A stretch of DNA of 64,000 nucleotides. Origin: NORP233 sp050186825 (GTDB lineage Bacteria; Planctomycetota; J058). This document shows, in pieces, positions 15,269-27,809 of the stretch. The stretch covers positions 1 through 64,000 of the forward strand of contig JBFWYD010000031.1 in assembly GCA_050186825.1 (NCBI GenBank), in the 5' to 3' direction. The notes under the pieces are model-generated. The model did no database searches, was not told the DNA's origin, and saw only the letters and a program-made list of their open reading frames with translations. Made by a program: the position numbers and the translations under genes. How positions within the stretch are numbered: the first letter of the stretch is position 1; each line of letters opens with the position of its first letter.

Positions 15269-16477
15269 ATGGTTCGGTGGTTCGAGCTGGGCCTGGCGCT
15301 GTTCGTGGTGCTCCTGGCCGCGGCGGCCCTGCTCGAGGTCACGCGCCGCGCGGGCCCGCGCGAGCCGCAGGAGCTCGAGGTCGAGCTGTGGCTCGACCCC
15401 AACCAGGCCGCCGCGGCGCAGGCCACGAGCGTGCACCTGGCCGGCGAGTTCAACGACTGGAGCCAGACGGCCTCCCCGCTCGAGCGCGGCCCCGACGGCG
15501 TGTGGCGGATCACCGTCCGCCTCCGTCCGGGCGTCTACCGCTACAAGTTCGTGGCGGGCGAGCGCTGGGTCTCGGACCCGCACAACCCGCTGCGCGAGCC
15601 CGGCGGGCATCGCAACTCGGTGCTCGTCGTCGGCTGTGTGCCGGTCCCGGACCTCGGCAGGGAGGCCGAGCCGCGCCCCCGCGAGGGGCGCCCCGGCGCC
15701 TTCCAGCGGGTCGAGGCGGCCGTGCTGCCCGCGCCGCCCGGGGGCCTCGAGCCGCGCCCGCTCTACGTCTACCTCCCGCCGAGCTACGAGCGAGAGCCCG
15801 CGCGCCGCTACCCCGTCCTCTACCTGCACGACGGCCAGAACGTGTGGTCGGACCCCGACGGCTGCTTCGGGCACGGGGGCTGGTACCTGGACACCACCTG
15901 CGAGCGGCTGTGGCGCGAGGGCGCGCTGCCCGAGCTGATCCTGGTCGGGGTCCCCAACAGCCCCGCGCGGATGCGCGAGTACGCGCCCGACCTCGCCGAG
16001 CCGCGGGCCGCGCCCTACCTGCGCTACCTGGTCGAGGTCGTGAAGCCCTTCGTCGACGGCCGCTACCGGACGCGCCCCGAGCGCGCGCACACCGCCATCA
16101 TGGGCAGCTCCCTCGGCGGGCTGATCTCCTTCGTGGGCGCGCTCTCCTACCCGGAGGTGTTCGGGCAGGCCGCCTGCCTCTCGTCGAGCTTCTGGTTCGA
16201 GGACGCGGGTGGCCGCGACGCCTTCGAGCTGCTCGCGCGGACGGGCCGCCCCGAGGTGCGCCTCTACGTGGACTCCGGTACGGCCGGCCCCAGCCAGGAC
16301 GGCGCGCCCGGCACGCGCAAGATGGCGGAGGCCTTGCGCGCGGCCGGCTGGGAGGGGCCCGCCTTCGAGCACTTCGAGGCCGAGGGCGCGACCCACGACG
16401 AGGGCGCCTGGCGCGCGCGCGCCGAGCGCCCGCTGCGCTTCTTGTTCCCCGTCGCGGCGGGTGGTCAGGGGGGGTAG
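15269..16477 (+). CDS. exported esterase with N-terminal CBM48/early-set domain
   Basis: 402 aa, starting at ATG 15269 behind GAGGAG (15258-15263). Residues 1-25 are a signal anchor. Residues about 40-120 are an Ig-like CBM48/isoamylase early-set domain (VHLAGEFNDWSQ and GVYRYKFVAGERW). Residues about 145-400 are an alpha/beta-hydrolase of the esterase D / enterochelin-esterase type, with YVYLPPSYE, YPVLYLHDGQNVW and the nucleophile elbow GSSLGG. The triad Asp is probably in the LYVDSGTAGP region and the His in the THDEGAW segment. It probably hydrolyses an ester outside the cytoplasm; the substrate is unknown. The gene lies between the Gld-like operon and the DUF3754 gene, which has its own -10. 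Confidence 0.85.
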   Translation: MVRWFELGLALFVVLLAAAALLEVTRRAGPREPQELEVELWLDPNQAAAAQATSVHLAGEFNDWSQTASPLERGPDGVWRITVRLRPGVYRYKFVAGERWVSDPHNPLREPGGHRNSVLVVGCVPVPDLGREAEPRPREGRPGAFQRVEAAVLPAPPGGLEPRPLYVYLPPSYEREPARRYPVLYLHDGQNVWSDPDGCFGHGGWYLDTTCERLWREGALPELILVGVPNSPARMREYAPDLAEPRAAPYLRYLVEVVKPFVDGRYRTRPERAHTAIMGSSLGGLISFVGALSYPEVFGQAACLSSSFWFEDAGGRDAFELLARTGRPEVRLYVDSGTAGPSQDGAPGTRKMAEALRAAGWEGPAFEHFEAEGATHDEGAWRARAERPLRFLFPVAAGGQGG

Positions 16478-16480
16478 CTT
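16475..16480 (+). promoter_or_regulatory. leaderless -10 hexamer TAGCTT
   Basis: TAGCTT, six bases (CGACGC), then GTG 16487. It overlaps the end of the esterase gene. Confidence 0.5.
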
Positions 16481-16486
16481 CGACGC

Positions 16487-18429
16487 GTGCCCCGCTTCGT
16501 CCCCTGCCGGATCAGCCACCTCCTCGGCGAGCTGAGCGCGCTCCTGACCGAGCGCGACCGCGGGGCCTTCTACGCGCTGGCGCGCATCGTCGAGGCCTAC
16601 TACCACCACGCCGCCGGCGCCCAGACGCGCATGGCGGAGGAGCTCTACGCGCCCTTCGACCCCGACAGCGAGACCGTCCCGACCGTGGCCCCGCTCGGGG
16701 CCGACCCGGTCGGGCGGCTCTACGGCTGGCTGGACGGGCTGTTCGAGCGGGCCAACTTCGAGCGCGTCTCCCAGGACACGCTCCTCTCCGAGGCCGACCA
16801 GGAGGTGCTGACCACCTTCGAGATCGACCCCGACCTGCGCTCGGTCGAGCGCCTGGCCGTCTACGTGCGCGGGAGCGGGACCAAGGCCGTGCGCCTGCGC
16901 AAGGCCAAGGCCTTCTTCCGGCTCGAGGAGGCGGAGCAGCCCACCTACCGCCGCGTGGCGATCGTGGTCCGCACCGCGCACGACCCCTACGTGCTCCTGA
17001 AGATGTTCAAGGACGTGCCGCGCACCGACGTGGAGCTGCTGCTGCCCACCGTGCGCGTGAAGATGAAGCTCCTCGACAAGCTCAAGCTCTCGGGCACGGG
17101 CGGCGCCGCGGCGCTCTCGACCTGGAAGGTGCTCCGCCTCGCCTACACCTACGCGCCCACCATCACCAAGCTCCTGGCCGTCCCCTTCAAGCTGTTCCTG
17201 CTCCCGATCGCCTTCCTTGTCACGGCCTTCTACGGCGGCAAGACGGTCCTCGACTACGCCAAGATCCGCAGCAGCTACGTGACCGCGCTCGCCGAGCACC
17301 TCTACTCCATCACCCTCGCGAGCAACCGCGCCGTGCTCGGCCGCCTCGCCGCGCAGGCCGGCGAGGAGGACACCAAGGAGGCGCTGATCGCCTACGCGCT
17401 GCTGCTCGGCGCCCCCGAGGGGCTCTCCGCCGCCGCCCTGCGCGAGGCCGCCGAGGCCCTGGTCTGGGACCGCTACCGCGCGCGCGTCCGCTTCGACGTG
17501 GAGGACGCCCTGCGGAAGCTGAGCGAGCTCGAGCTGATCGAGCCGCTCGACGAGCAGCCAGGTGGCCCCGTGGCGCGCGCGGTCGACCTCGACGAGGCCC
17601 TTCGCCGCGTGGACAAGTCCTGGGACGACCTCTACAGCCCGCCGCCCCGCGAGACGCGGCTCTGGCGGCTGCTGCGGCGGAAGGAGCTCGCCGCGGGGGA
17701 GACTGCCGATTCGGAGGCGGTGACTGGCGAGGCGGAGGGATCAGGAGCTGCAGGGGCGGTTCAGCCCAGCGCAGCGGCGCAGAGGCGCGGAGACGCAGAG
17801 GGGCCCTCTCTGGAGCAGGCGCGCGACTCGGAGACGCCGGATTCGCAGGCGGCGGCTGCCGAAGCGGGGGGAACAGGAGCTGCGCAGGCGTTGGATTTCA
17901 GCGCAGAGATCGCAGAGAGCGCGGAGATCGCCAGGAGTGAGCGGAGGGGGGGCTCCGCAGCCCAGTCGGATCGGGACGAACGGACGGGCACGGGCACGGG
18001 CACGGGCACGGGCACGGGCATCCCAATGTCGAACTCGGACTCGGACTCGGACTCGCCCTCGGACTCGAAGTCGCGCCCTCGCCCACACCCACCGATCTCC
18101 GCGAACTCTGCGATCTCTGCGCTGAATAACAACGCTGTCGCACACCCTCGCGATCCCGGCCTCGCAACTCGCCCCGGCTCAGAGTCTCCGGCTTCGGCTT
18201 CGGACTCGGCCTCGGCCTCGGCCTCGGACTCGGACTCGGACTCGGTCCCGGACTCGGATTCGGATTCGGATTCGGATTCGGATTCGGCCTCGGCCTCGGC
18301 CTCGGACTCGGACTCGGACTCGGACTCGGACTCGGATTCGGATTCGGATTCGGACTCGGCCTCGAACTCGGACCCTGAAGCCGCGTCGGAAGACCCTGAC
18401 GACGTGCGGCCGATCCGGACGGTGCCGAG

Positions 18430-18433
<4 letters not shown>
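16487..18433 (+). CDS. DUF3754 membrane protein with a repeat-derived Ser-Asp tail
   Basis: 648 aa. Residues 1-400 match the DUF3754 (TMEM143-like) pattern: VRLRKAKAFFRLEEAEQPTY, LLKMFKDVPRTDVELLLPTV, two membrane helices at about 225-255, then helical LYSITLASNRAVLGRLA and a winged segment. The function of this family is not established. From about residue 408 the sequence changes to the same low-complexity block found on the ABC ATPase: a matching Ala/Glu/Gly leader, SAEIAESAEI, a short Thr-Gly repeat (ACGGGC DNA units), ISANSAISALNN, then about 60 residues of Ser-Asp/Ser-Ala. The TGA stop at 18431-18433 overlaps the TTG start of the kinase at 18430, so the tail reaches exactly to the coupled start. 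Confidence 0.82.
17795..18135 (+). repeat. inverted-arm repeat block, copy B
   Basis: A 93-base leader (17795-17887), left arm 17888-17943 and right arm 18080-18135, homologous to copy A at 10597-10904. Between the arms lie ACGGGC repeats (about 17986-18019) and a short TCGGAC run. The block is in the same reading frame relative to its host gene as copy A. Confidence 0.85.
18192..18375 (+). repeat. hexamer array encoding Ser-Asp/Ser-Ala, copy B
   Basis: TCGGAC, TCGGCC and TCGGAT hexamers at the 3' end of the DUF3754 gene. The third-position mix (GAC/GAT) is more varied than in copy A, which suggests an older array. Confidence 0.88.
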
Positions 18434-21621
<3,188 letters not shown>

Positions 21622-21667
21622 CAGACAGTTGACGCGCCGCGGGCGGGATCGGGCCCGCGGCCGCGAA

Positions 21668-21673
21668 TAGACT
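21668..21673 (+). promoter_or_regulatory. leaderless -10 hexamer TAGACT
   Basis: TAGACT, six bases (CGGGTC), then GTG 21680. The sensor-kinase gene may therefore be transcribed separately from the upstream Ser/Thr kinase. Confidence 0.55.
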
Positions 21674-21679
21674 CGGGTC

Positions 21680-23620
21680 GTGCGACCTGGCGGGCTGCGG
21701 CTGGTGTTCCTCCTCACGGTGCTCCTGCCCGTGGCCGGGCTGGCGGCCCTGGGGGCCCGCGCGATCCAGCAGGAGGAGGCGCTCCTGGCGCAGCGCGAGG
21801 CGCAGCGCGCGGACGAGCTGGCCCACGCGGTGCGCGCGGGCGTGCGCCAGCTCCTGCTCGACGAGGCCCGCCAGACCCACACCCGCCTGCGCGAGGCGCT
21901 GGCCGCCGAGGAGGACCTAGAGGCCGTGCTCGCGACCCCGCGCCTCGGCCTGGCCCTGGTCGTGGACGGCGGGCTCGAGCAGCTCGCGCCGCGGCGCCCC
22001 TGGCGGGGGGGGGAGCTCGACCTGCCGCCCGCGGCCGACGAGCTGGGGCCCGCGCTCGCGCTCGAGCAGGCCGGGCAGCGCGCCGAGGCGCTGGCCGCCC
22101 TGGACGGGCTCGGGCTCGACGACCTGCCGTCCGCGCGGAACCTGCGCGCGCGGCTGCTGCTCGCGCTCGGCCGCACCGACGAGGCGCTGGAGTGCGACCG
22201 CTGGCTCGCGGCCCAGCCCGCGACCGGGGGCTACCCCCTGGCCTGGATCGCGCTCGAGCGCCGCGTCGACGCGCTGCTCGCGGCCGGCCGCCGGCTCGAG
22301 GCCGCGAGCGAGGTGGACGCCGGGCTACGGCGCGTGCTCCAGGGCGAGGCGGGGGCCTCGAGCCCGGGGGCCTGCGCCGCCCTGCTCGAGCGCCTGGGCG
22401 CGCGCGGGCGCGAGCTCGGCGTCTACGGCGGCCTGCTGCGCGAGGCGACGGCCCGCCAGCGCGAGGCGCGCGCGGCCGCGGAGCTCGCGGCCATCGGCTC
22501 GCTCGCCCAGGCCGAGGACCTCGACGCCCTGGACGCGCGCTTCGCCGCCGCGCCGCGCCGCGACGGGGTGCTGGTGCTCGGCCCCGAGGTCGAGGTCGCC
22601 GGCGGCGCGCGCCGCGTGGTGCTCGCGGTCTCGGGCGAGGAGCTGCGCGGTCGCCTCGAGCAGGTGGCCGCCGAGCGCAGCGGCGTGGACCGCGAGGCCT
22701 TCCGCGTGCGCCTCGAGGCCGGCGGCCCCGAGCCGCTGACGCGCGGGGCCGCGCTGGCGGTGAGCGTGGTCCCCACCGGCGACGCCTTCAGCGAGGAGCT
22801 CGCCCGGCGGCGCACGCTCCAGCGCCTGTCCCTGCTCGGGCTGCTGGTGGTGGTCGTGGCCGCGGGGGCCTTCGCGACCTACCGCGGGCTGCAGCGGAGC
22901 GCCGAGCTGGCGCGCGTGCGCTCGGACTTCGCCGCGAGCGTGACCCACGAGCTGCGCACGCCCCTGACCTCGATCCGCGCCATGGCCGAGATCCTCAGCC
23001 TGGGGAAGGTCAAGGACCCCGACCGCCAGAGCCGCTACTTCTCGGCGATCGCCGAGGAGAGCCAGCGCCTGGGCCGGCTGATCGAGGACGTGCTGACCGT
23101 GTCGCGCGTCGAGCGCGAGGGCTTCCGGGTGCAGCTCGCGCGCGCGGCCCCGGTCCCGGCCGTGCGGCGGATGGTCGAGGCCTTCCAGGCCTCCCCGGTC
23201 AGCCGCGGCCTGCCGATCGCGCTCGAGGCCGAGGCCCAGACCCCGAAGGTGCTCTGGGACGAGCACCTGATCGAGCGCGCGCTCACGAACCTGCTCGTGA
23301 ACGCGATCAAGTACGGCGGCGACCTCCCCGGGATCCGGGTCACGGTCAAGGCCGCGCAGCGCGAGTCCTGGGGGGTGGAGCTCGCGGTGCACGACCGCGG
23401 GCCAGGGATTCCGGAGGGCGAGCAGGAGCGGGTCCTGCGCCCCTTCGAGCGCGGGCAGGGGGCCGACAAGAGCAAGCCCGGCGCCGGGCTGGGGCTCGCG
23501 ATCGTGCGCGGGATCGTGGACGCCCACGGCGGCCAGCTCTCGCTCGAGAGCGCGCCGGGGCGCGGGACCACCTTCACGATCTGGCTGCCGGCGGTGGCGG
23601 GGGGGCTGACCCGGGGATGA
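21680..23620 (+). CDS. sensor histidine kinase
   Basis: 646 aa. The N-terminal membrane helix (about 7-27) and a second at about 385-405 bracket a periplasmic region of some 350 residues rich in Ala/Leu helices (TPR-like). Then come a HisKA domain with phospho-acceptor His423 (SVTHELRTPL) and a HATPase_c domain with N, G1 (DRGPGIPE) and G2 (GAGLGLAIV) boxes. It should phosphorylate the response regulator encoded immediately downstream, since the stop and start codons overlap (ATGA at 23617-23620). The input signal is unknown. Confidence 0.93.
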   Translation: MRPGGLRLVFLLTVLLPVAGLAALGARAIQQEEALLAQREAQRADELAHAVRAGVRQLLLDEARQTHTRLREALAAEEDLEAVLATPRLGLALVVDGGLEQLAPRRPWRGGELDLPPAADELGPALALEQAGQRAEALAALDGLGLDDLPSARNLRARLLLALGRTDEALECDRWLAAQPATGGYPLAWIALERRVDALLAAGRRLEAASEVDAGLRRVLQGEAGASSPGACAALLERLGARGRELGVYGGLLREATARQREARAAAELAAIGSLAQAEDLDALDARFAAAPRRDGVLVLGPEVEVAGGARRVVLAVSGEELRGRLEQVAAERSGVDREAFRVRLEAGGPEPLTRGAALAVSVVPTGDAFSEELARRRTLQRLSLLGLLVVVVAAGAFATYRGLQRSAELARVRSDFAASVTHELRTPLTSIRAMAEILSLGKVKDPDRQSRYFSAIAEESQRLGRLIEDVLTVSRVEREGFRVQLARAAPVPAVRRMVEAFQASPVSRGLPIALEAEAQTPKVLWDEHLIERALTNLLVNAIKYGGDLPGIRVTVKAAQRESWGVELAVHDRGPGIPEGEQERVLRPFERGQGADKSKPGAGLGLAIVRGIVDAHGGQLSLESAPGRGTTFTIWLPAVAGGLTRG

Positions 23621-24336
23621 GCGCGCGGATCCTGATCGTCGACGACGAGCCGCACGTGCTCGAGCCCCTGATCGACTTCTTCCTGGCCGAGGGCTACCAG
23701 GTCACGGGCGCGCGCGACGGGCAGCAGGCCCTGGACCTGGCGGCCGCGCAGCCGCCCGACCTGGTCCTGCTGGACTGGATGCTCCCCGTGATCGACGGGA
23801 TCGCGGTGTGCCGCGAGCTGCGCCGCCGCCACCCCGCGCTGCCGATCGTGCTCCTGACCGCCAAGGACGCCGAGGGCGACCGCGTGGTCGGCCTCGACTC
23901 GGGCGCCGACGACTACGTGGCCAAGCCCTTCGGGATGCTCGAGCTCAACGCGCGCGTGCGCGCGCACCTGCGCCGCGTGCGCCGGACCAGCTCCTCCGGC
24001 CGCAACCCCGCCGCCCGCGAGCCGAGCGAGGTGGTGATCGGCCCCTGCCGCCTCGACCGCGTGGCGCGCGTGGTCACCCGCGAGGGCGTGGACGTCAAGC
24101 TCTCGGCCATGGAGCTCAAGCTGCTCGAGTTCCTGGTCGCGCACGCCGGCCAGGTGATCCCGCGCGACCGGCTGCTGAACGAGGTGTGGGGCTACGAGCG
24201 CTACCCGAGCACACGCACCGTGGACACGCACATCTGGAAGCTGCGCCAGAAGCTCGAGCGCGACCCCAACGACCCGCGCCACTTCCTGACCGTGCACGGG
24301 ATCGGCTACCGCTTCCTGCTCGGCGGCGGCGCGTGA
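23617..24336 (+). CDS. OmpR/PhoB-family response regulator
   Basis: 239 aa. Receiver domain (1-120) with acidic pocket Asp9-Asp10, phospho-acceptor Asp53 (LLDWMLP), Thr in LLTAKD and Lys in AKPFG. The C-terminal winged helix (about 140-235) has ELKLLEFLVAHAGQVIPRDRLL and TVDTHIWKLRQKL. It is a DNA-binding transcription regulator controlled by the overlapping sensor kinase gene. Target genes cannot be read from the window. Confidence 0.95.
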   Translation: MSARILIVDDEPHVLEPLIDFFLAEGYQVTGARDGQQALDLAAAQPPDLVLLDWMLPVIDGIAVCRELRRRHPALPIVLLTAKDAEGDRVVGLDSGADDYVAKPFGMLELNARVRAHLRRVRRTSSSGRNPAAREPSEVVIGPCRLDRVARVVTREGVDVKLSAMELKLLEFLVAHAGQVIPRDRLLNEVWGYERYPSTRTVDTHIWKLRQKLERDPNDPRHFLTVHGIGYRFLLGGGA

Positions 24337-24373
24337 CCGCGCGCGCTCCCGAGGCCGTCGCGCGGGCGACGTC

Positions 24374-27300
24374 ATGAGGCCCTGGCCGGCCGCACTCGCC
24401 TACGCGGCGCTGCTCGCGCTCCCGGCCGCGGCGCAGCCCGCGGCCCAGGACCCGCTCGAGCGCTTCGCGGACGCGCTCCGGCGCGAGGCGGGCGAGGGGA
24501 AGCTGGCCGAGGCGCTCGCGATCTACCAGGCCCTCGCCGAAGACCCGACCACGCCCGCGGGCCTGCGCGCCCGCGCGCGGCTGCGCGCGGCGGCCTGCCT
24601 GGCGCAGCTCGGGCGCAAGGAGGAGGCGACCGCCATCTACGAGGAGCTGGCCCGCCGCGCGAGCGAGCCCGCCCGCCAGCGCGCCCAGGCCCGGGCCGCG
24701 CTCGAGGCCCTGCGGGTCGGCGGCGAGCTCGACCTCGCCCTGCGTCAGGACCGCGCCGGCAACCACGCCGCCGCGCAGCAGCTCTACTCGCGCCGGCTCA
24801 AGCGCCTGCCCGAGGACGCGCGCGGCTGGCTGCTGCGCGGGATCAGCCGCTACGCCGCGGGCGACCACGAGGGCGCCCAGGACGACCTCGAGCACGCGCT
24901 CGGGCTCAAGCCCCGCTGGTCGGTGGCCCTGCTCTGGCGCGCGCGCGCGGCGGCCGCGGCCGGCGACGACGAGCGGGCCGAGCGCGACCTCGACGCCGCG
25001 GTGACCCTGCGTCCGATGCAGCCCGAGGGCTACCTCGAGCGCGGTCGCTGGCACGCGAGCCGCCAGCGCTTCGACCTGGCCCAGCGCGACCTGGACCTGG
25101 CGCTGCGCCGCGACCCGGCCTGCCACGAGGCGCGGCTCGAGCTCGGGCGCCTGCACCTGGCGCGGCTCGACCTCGAGGCCGCCCGGCGCGAGCTGAGCGC
25201 CGTGGCGCGCCCTCGCGGCGCCGCCCCGCGGGCCGCGAGCGCGGCCCTGCTCGAGCTCGGCTGGCTGCTCGAGGCCGAGGCCGACCCGGTCCTGGCCCGC
25301 CTGGCCGCCGAGGAGCGCCTGGCCACGGCGGACGGCGCCGAGCACGAGGCCCCCCTGGCCGCGCTCCGGCGCGAGGCGACGCGCGCGGCGCTCCGGGCGG
25401 CCGAGTCGTCCTTCCGGCTCGCGCTCGAGCTCGACCCGAGCGCGATCGAAGCGGAGCTCGGCCTGCTCGAGCTGCGCGTCACAGCTCTCGAGGCCGCGCG
25501 CGCGGACGCGGGCCACGACGCGCAAGGCGGGGCGGAGCAGCCCTTGACCGCGACGATGCCGGCGGCATCGCCGGGCGCGCCGCGGCCGCAGGGATCGCCG
25601 GGCGCGCCGCGACCCGCGGGAGCCCCCGACGGGCGGCGACCCGAGGAGGGCCCCCACGCGCCGCGACCCGCGGGAGCGCCGGGCGCGTCGCGAGCCACGG
25701 GCGACCTCGCCGGCCCATCGCCTGGACCGGCGGGTCCCGCGATCGACGGCCGCGGCGGCGCGACGTCGCGCGACGAGCCGGGCGACACGTCGGGACCCGC
25801 CGCGTTCGGCGGCTCGGGCCTGGAGCCGTCGGCGGCGCTCGAGTCGCTGACGCGTAGGCTGGACGGGCTCTCGCCCTGCTCCCTCGACGAGCCGGAGGGA
25901 GAGGGCTGGCCGCTGCGCTGCGCGGAGCGGCGTCCGCTGCGCGAGTGGCGCGCGCGCGCCCTGCGGCTGCTGGCCCGCGCCCGCGCGCTGACCCACGACG
26001 TCCCGGGCGAGCGCGCCGCCTGGGAGCGCCTGCTCGCGCTCGACGCCCACGACCCCGCCGCGCTGGCCTGGCGCGCGCGCGGCGAGCGCGACCCGACCGC
26101 CCGCGCGCTGGCCGCGCGCGAGGCGCGCGACGCCGCGCAGGACGAGGCGCGCGCCGAGGGCCGCTGGCTGGCGCGCGCGCGCATCCGCTCGCGCCGCGCC
26201 CAGGGGCGCCGACTCCGCGCCGAGGAGCGCGCCGCGCTCTGGGCCTGCGCCCGCGCCTGGTCCGCGCTCCCCGGCGACGGCGAGGCCTTCCTGCTCGCGG
26301 CGCGCCTCACCGAGCGCGCGGGGCGCCGAGACCTCGCCCTCGAGCTCTCGCGCCGCGCCTGCGCCGCGGATCCGGACGCTCCCTCCGCCTGGGCATACCG
26401 CGGCCACCTGCTGGGCGGCGTGTCGCCCGCTCCCCACGCATCGCGCGACCCGAGCGCGACGGCCCCCGCGCACCTCGGCCCCGCGCACCTCGACCCCGCG
26501 CACCTCGACCCGCACGGCCCGCGCGACCCGACCCACGCGAAGCGCGACCCGAGCGACCCGAGCGACCCACGCGATTCCGGCGCGCCACCCGCGCTGCGCG
26601 ACCCGAGCGGCCCAGCTGCCCAAGGGGTCGCGCAGCGCGATCCGGCCGAGGCCGCGCGTTGCTACGACCGCGCGCTGGAGCTCGCGCTCGCGCAGTCCGC
26701 AGGCGCGCTCGACGCGTCCGCCGTCGAGGCCCTCGGCGGCCGCGCCCAGCTCCGGCTCGGCGCCCCCGACACCCGCGCCGCCGCGCGCGCGGACCTGCTG
26801 CGCATCCGCGACGGGGTCCCCCAGGACCTCGCGCCCCTCGACCCCTGGACCCTGCTCACCTGGCGGCGCGCCCTCGAGCTCCTGGCCGAGCTCCAGGCGA
26901 GCCCGCAGGACGAGGCCGAGCGCGCCCGCACCGCGGCTGCGCGCGAGCGCGTGACCGCGGCGATCGCCGCCCGCGCGCGCGCCGAGCTGCGCCGCGCCGA
27001 GCAGGCCGAGGCCAAGCTGGACTACCTGGGCGCGATCCGCGCCTACGAGCGCGTGCTCGCCCTCGACCCCGACGACGCCGAGGCGCATCGCGGCCGCGGC
27101 CAGGCGCATCTGCGCGCGGGCGACCTCCTGCTCGGCGCCCTGGACTTGTCGCGCGCCGCGCAGCTCGACCCGCGCCAGGGCCAGGCCCTGCTCGAGCGCG
27201 TGCGCCACGTCTCGCAGGTCGCCGACCTCGAGCGCGTCCTGCACGAGGCGACGGAGCTGGTCGAGTCGCTGCCCGAGGTGCCCGCCGCCCACCTCCTGCG

Positions 27301-27754
27301 CGGCCTCCTGACCCTGGCCCGCGCCGAGCTCGGCCGCGTCGGCCCCACCGACCTCGTCCAGGGGATCGCCGCCCTGGACCGCGCCCTGACCCTCGACCCG
27401 CGCTTCGTCCTCGCGCGCATCTGCCGCGGCAGCCTCGAGGAGGAGCTCGCCCGCCGCGGCGGCCCCGAGGCCCCCGCGTGCGCCCAGCGCGCCGACCGCG
27501 ACTTCGCCGCCGCCGAGGAGCTCTACCCCGCCGGCTGGCTCGCCCCCGCCCGCCGCGCCGCCCTCGCCGCCCGCGCCGCCGCGCGCCCCGAGCTCCCCGC
27601 CCGCGAGCGCGCGGCGCGGAGGACGCGGGCGCTCGAGCACCTGCGCCGCGCGGTGACCCGCGGCCTGGACCTCCAGGCGTGGCTCTCTCGCGAGACCGCC
27701 GCCGCGGCGGCCCTGAGCGGCCCGGAGCTGGAGGCGCTGCGCCGTCCGCGCTGA
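24374..27754 (+). CDS. large secreted TPR-repeat protein with low-complexity insertions
   Basis: 1126 aa with a signal peptide (about 1-21, cleavage after AAAQP). Many tetratricopeptide repeats occur (for example AEALAIYQALAEDP, HAAAQQLYSRRLKRLPEDARGW and YLGAIRAYERVLALDPDDAEAHRGRGQ), a scaffold for protein binding in the periplasm. Two in-frame low-complexity stretches interrupt it: residues about 394-457 (GAPRPQGSPGAPRP-like, Gly/Pro/Arg) and about 688-755 (AHLDPAHLDP and RDPSDPSDPRD). Both are built from short DNA repeats. ATG 24374 lies 37 bases after the response regulator, so it may be part of that operon. Confidence 0.85.
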   Translation: MRPWPAALAYAALLALPAAAQPAAQDPLERFADALRREAGEGKLAEALAIYQALAEDPTTPAGLRARARLRAAACLAQLGRKEEATAIYEELARRASEPARQRAQARAALEALRVGGELDLALRQDRAGNHAAAQQLYSRRLKRLPEDARGWLLRGISRYAAGDHEGAQDDLEHALGLKPRWSVALLWRARAAAAAGDDERAERDLDAAVTLRPMQPEGYLERGRWHASRQRFDLAQRDLDLALRRDPACHEARLELGRLHLARLDLEAARRELSAVARPRGAAPRAASAALLELGWLLEAEADPVLARLAAEERLATADGAEHEAPLAALRREATRAALRAAESSFRLALELDPSAIEAELGLLELRVTALEAARADAGHDAQGGAEQPLTATMPAASPGAPRPQGSPGAPRPAGAPDGRRPEEGPHAPRPAGAPGASRATGDLAGPSPGPAGPAIDGRGGATSRDEPGDTSGPAAFGGSGLEPSAALESLTRRLDGLSPCSLDEPEGEGWPLRCAERRPLREWRARALRLLARARALTHDVPGERAAWERLLALDAHDPAALAWRARGERDPTARALAAREARDAAQDEARAEGRWLARARIRSRRAQGRRLRAEERAALWACARAWSALPGDGEAFLLAARLTERAGRRDLALELSRRACAADPDAPSAWAYRGHLLGGVSPAPHASRDPSATAPAHLGPAHLDPAHLDPHGPRDPTHAKRDPSDPSDPRDSGAPPALRDPSGPAAQGVAQRDPAEAARCYDRALELALAQSAGALDASAVEALGGRAQLRLGAPDTRAAARADLLRIRDGVPQDLAPLDPWTLLTWRRALELLAELQASPQDEAERARTAAARERVTAAIAARARAELRRAEQAEAKLDYLGAIRAYERVLALDPDDAEAHRGRGQAHLRAGDLLLGALDLSRAAQLDPRQGQALLERVRHVSQVADLERVLHEATELVESLPEVPAAHLLRGLLTLARAELGRVGPTDLVQGIAALDRALTLDPRFVLARICRGSLEEELARRGGPEAPACAQRADRDFAAAEELYPAGWLAPARRAALAARAAARPELPARERAARRTRALEHLRRAVTRGLDLQAWLSRETAAAAALSGPELEALRRPR
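25556..25745 (+). repeat. in-frame low-complexity insertion (Gly-Ala-Pro-Arg units)
   Basis: Degenerate repeats of CGCGCCGCGACCCGCGGGAG-like sequence inside the TPR protein. They interrupt the helical repeats without breaking the frame. Confidence 0.7.
26437..26640 (+). repeat. in-frame low-complexity insertion (Arg-Asp-Pro-Ser units)
   Basis: Short GCGACCCGAGC and GCGCACCTCGACCCC direct repeats in the TPR gene, encoding RDPS and AHLDP units. The sequence resumes ordinary TPR text at about 26640. Confidence 0.7.
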
Positions 27755-27809
27755 ACAGGATTGCATGGAGAGAAAACCTGCTCGCTCGCCTGCGCGCCTG
27801 CGAGCGTGT

